Source: Verrucomicrobiota bacterium (lineage in GTDB: Bacteria; Verrucomicrobiota; Verrucomicrobiia; Chthoniobacterales; UBA10450). Taken from it: a stretch of DNA of 5,458 nt. Below, in pieces: positions 4,571 to 5,458 of the stretch. The notes below the pieces were generated by a model. The model made no database searches. It was not told the origin of the DNA and saw only the letters and a list, made by a program, of their open reading frames with translations. Each line of letters opens with the position of its first letter. Position 1 is the stretch's first letter. The stretch covers positions 1 through 5,458 of the forward strand of contig QHPZ01000125.1 in NCBI GenBank assembly GCA_003219225.1, written 5' to 3'. The position numbers and the translations under genes are program-made.

Positions 4571-5458
4571 ATGGCGGCGGACACAAAACATCTTCACGAG
4601 CAAATCGGGCGCGCAGTCAGCGACGGAAAATTGCTCGGTTCTGCCGCTGAGAACATTCAGGCTCTGCTCGCAGGCGCGCCGTCGCAGTTGTACGCGCGTG
4701 CGGTTGAGGAACTCGCCGCCGCCGGTCAATGGGATGAGCTCAACGACCGCTTTTATAAAAGGCTTGAATTCGGCACCGGTGGACTGCGCGGGCGCACCAT
4801 CGGCAAGATCGTGACCGCAGCCGAGCGCGGTGAGACGGCGCACAGCGCCGTGGCGACAGCGCGGCCGCAGTTTCCGTGCGTCGGCACGAACGCGATGAAT
4901 TCCTACAACATCAGTCGCGCGACTCAGGGGCTGGTCGAATACGTGAAGGAGTGGGAAGCGAAGGAATTCGTCGGCTCCGCGGAGCGTCGCCCCAGCAACA
5001 AAAAACCGCGTATCGTGATCGCGCACGACACGCGGTTTTTTTCGAAAGAATTCACGCAGCTCACCGCCCGCGTCGCAGCCGAGAACGGATGCGACGCTTA
5101 CGTCTTCGATGGGCCGCGGTCAACGCCGGAATTGTCGTTCGCGGTGCGGCATTTGAACGCGAGCGCCGGGATCGTGATCACGGCGAGCCACAATCCGCCG
5201 CACGACAACGGCTACAAAGTTTATTTCGCCGACGGCGCGCAAGTGATCGAGCCGCACGCCGGCGGCATCATTGCGAAGGTGAATGCGATCGCGAGCGAGA
5301 CTTACACGCCACTCCCGCAAGATCGACAAGGGACGGTCACGACTCTGGGACCTGAGATCGATGAAGCTTACATGAAACGACTCGAGACAATCGTTCTCGA
5401 TCGAAAGGTGGTGCGTGAGGCGAAATCGCTGCACATCGTTTTCACCCCACTGCACGGG
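4571..5458 (+). CDS. Phosphoglucomutase/phosphomannomutase, PGM2-like, N-terminal 296 residues (partial)
   Basis: The frame is open from the ATG at 4571 to the window edge. It encodes an alpha-D-phosphohexomutase: LEFGTGGLRG (65-74) in domain 1, FPCVGTNAMNSYNISRATQGLVEY (101-124), RIVIAHDTRFFSKEF (147-161), STPELSFAVRHL (184-195), the phosphoserine loop TASHNPPHDNGYKVYF with Ser206, and FTPLHG (291-296) at the start of domain 3. The enzyme interconverts hexose 1- and 6-phosphates (glucose and/or mannose, possibly pentose phosphates in PGM2 relatives) through a phosphoserine intermediate, linking glycolysis to glycogen and envelope sugar synthesis in the cytoplasm. The GTGGLRG start and the extra N-terminal helical region resemble the long PGM2 class of about 580-600 residues, so about half the gene is missing to the right. 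Residues 88-97 look like an insertion and coincide with a REP-like hairpin. Confidence 0.93.
   Translation, partial: MAADTKHLHEQIGRAVSDGKLLGSAAENIQALLAGAPSQLYARAVEELAAAGQWDELNDRFYKRLEFGTGGLRGRTIGKIVTAAERGETAHSAVATARPQFPCVGTNAMNSYNISRATQGLVEYVKEWEAKEFVGSAERRPSNKKPRIVIAHDTRFFSKEFTQLTARVAAENGCDAYVFDGPRSTPELSFAVRHLNASAGIVITASHNPPHDNGYKVYFADGAQVIEPHAGGIIAKVNAIASETYTPLPQDRQGTVTTLGPEIDEAYMKRLETIVLDRKVVREAKSLHIVFTPLHG
4837..4857 (+). repeat. REP-like hairpin unit inside the phosphohexomutase gene
   Basis: GGCGC-ACA-GCGCC (4837-4849) is a 5-bp stem with an ACA loop, 6 bp if the flanking C4836 and G4850 pair, followed by GTGGCGAC. Compared with the right-hand REP unit at 4508-4528 it matches 17 of 21 positions. 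Two of the four differences are a compensatory stem pair (T-A to G-C). It encodes residues 89-96 (TAHSAVAT), between ERG and RPQFPCVGTNAMN. Chance similarity in GC-rich coding DNA cannot be excluded. Confidence 0.4.

Noticed and set aside
4496..5026. A 176-codon minus-strand frame over the REP pair and the phosphohexomutase start
   Set aside because: It runs antisense to a clear PGM2-like sequence and has shadow-like composition, with no family resemblance.
4876..5355. A 159-codon plus-strand frame within the phosphohexomutase gene
   Set aside because: It is extremely Arg-rich and out of frame with the conserved TASHNP-containing protein, hence a shadow frame.

Overview
The window is about 5.5 kb of chromosomal DNA, clearly GC-rich, from a free-living heterotrophic bacterium. 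The mix of genes (a SucC of bacterial type, a bactofilin, a eukaryote-like mu-crystallin homologue, a PGM2-type phosphohexomutase) and a GTAG-headed palindromic repeat would fit a soil bacterium such as a member of Verrucomicrobiota or Acidobacteriota. That placement is an inference from general familiarity; no marker gene in the window proves it.

Layout, left to right: (1) the 5' part of sucC (succinyl-CoA synthetase beta chain) on the minus strand, running off the left edge; (2) a divergent plus-strand gene for a small exported protein of unknown function; (3) a minus-strand group, listed in transcription order from right to left: a CPBP-family membrane protease, a PLP-dependent serine/threonine dehydratase broken by a frameshifting deletion, a small exported protein with a Gly/His-rich tail, and a bactofilin with its own strong Shine-Dalgarno and a plausible promoter; (4) on the plus strand, divergent from the protease gene and overlapping its 5' end, a mu-crystallin/ornithine-cyclodeaminase family ketimine reductase; (5) an 81-bp intergenic element made of two inverted REP-like units, each a GTAG head plus a hairpin; (6) the first 296 codons of a phosphoglucomutase/phosphomannomutase, running off the right edge.

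Functionally this is mostly housekeeping and amino-acid or sugar metabolism: TCA cycle (SucC), hexose-phosphate interconversion (phosphohexomutase), amino-acid deamination or ketimine reduction (dehydratase and mu-crystallin-like reductase), and cell-shape scaffolding (bactofilin). I see no defence island, CRISPR array, transposase, integrase, rRNA or tRNA. The most interesting signals are the REP pair at 4448-4528, whose two arms differ by compensatory changes that preserve both hairpins; a similar 21-bp unit that seems to lie in frame inside the phosphohexomutase gene at 4837-4857; and the otherwise well-preserved dehydratase gene, which lacks about 23 bp of a conserved segment.
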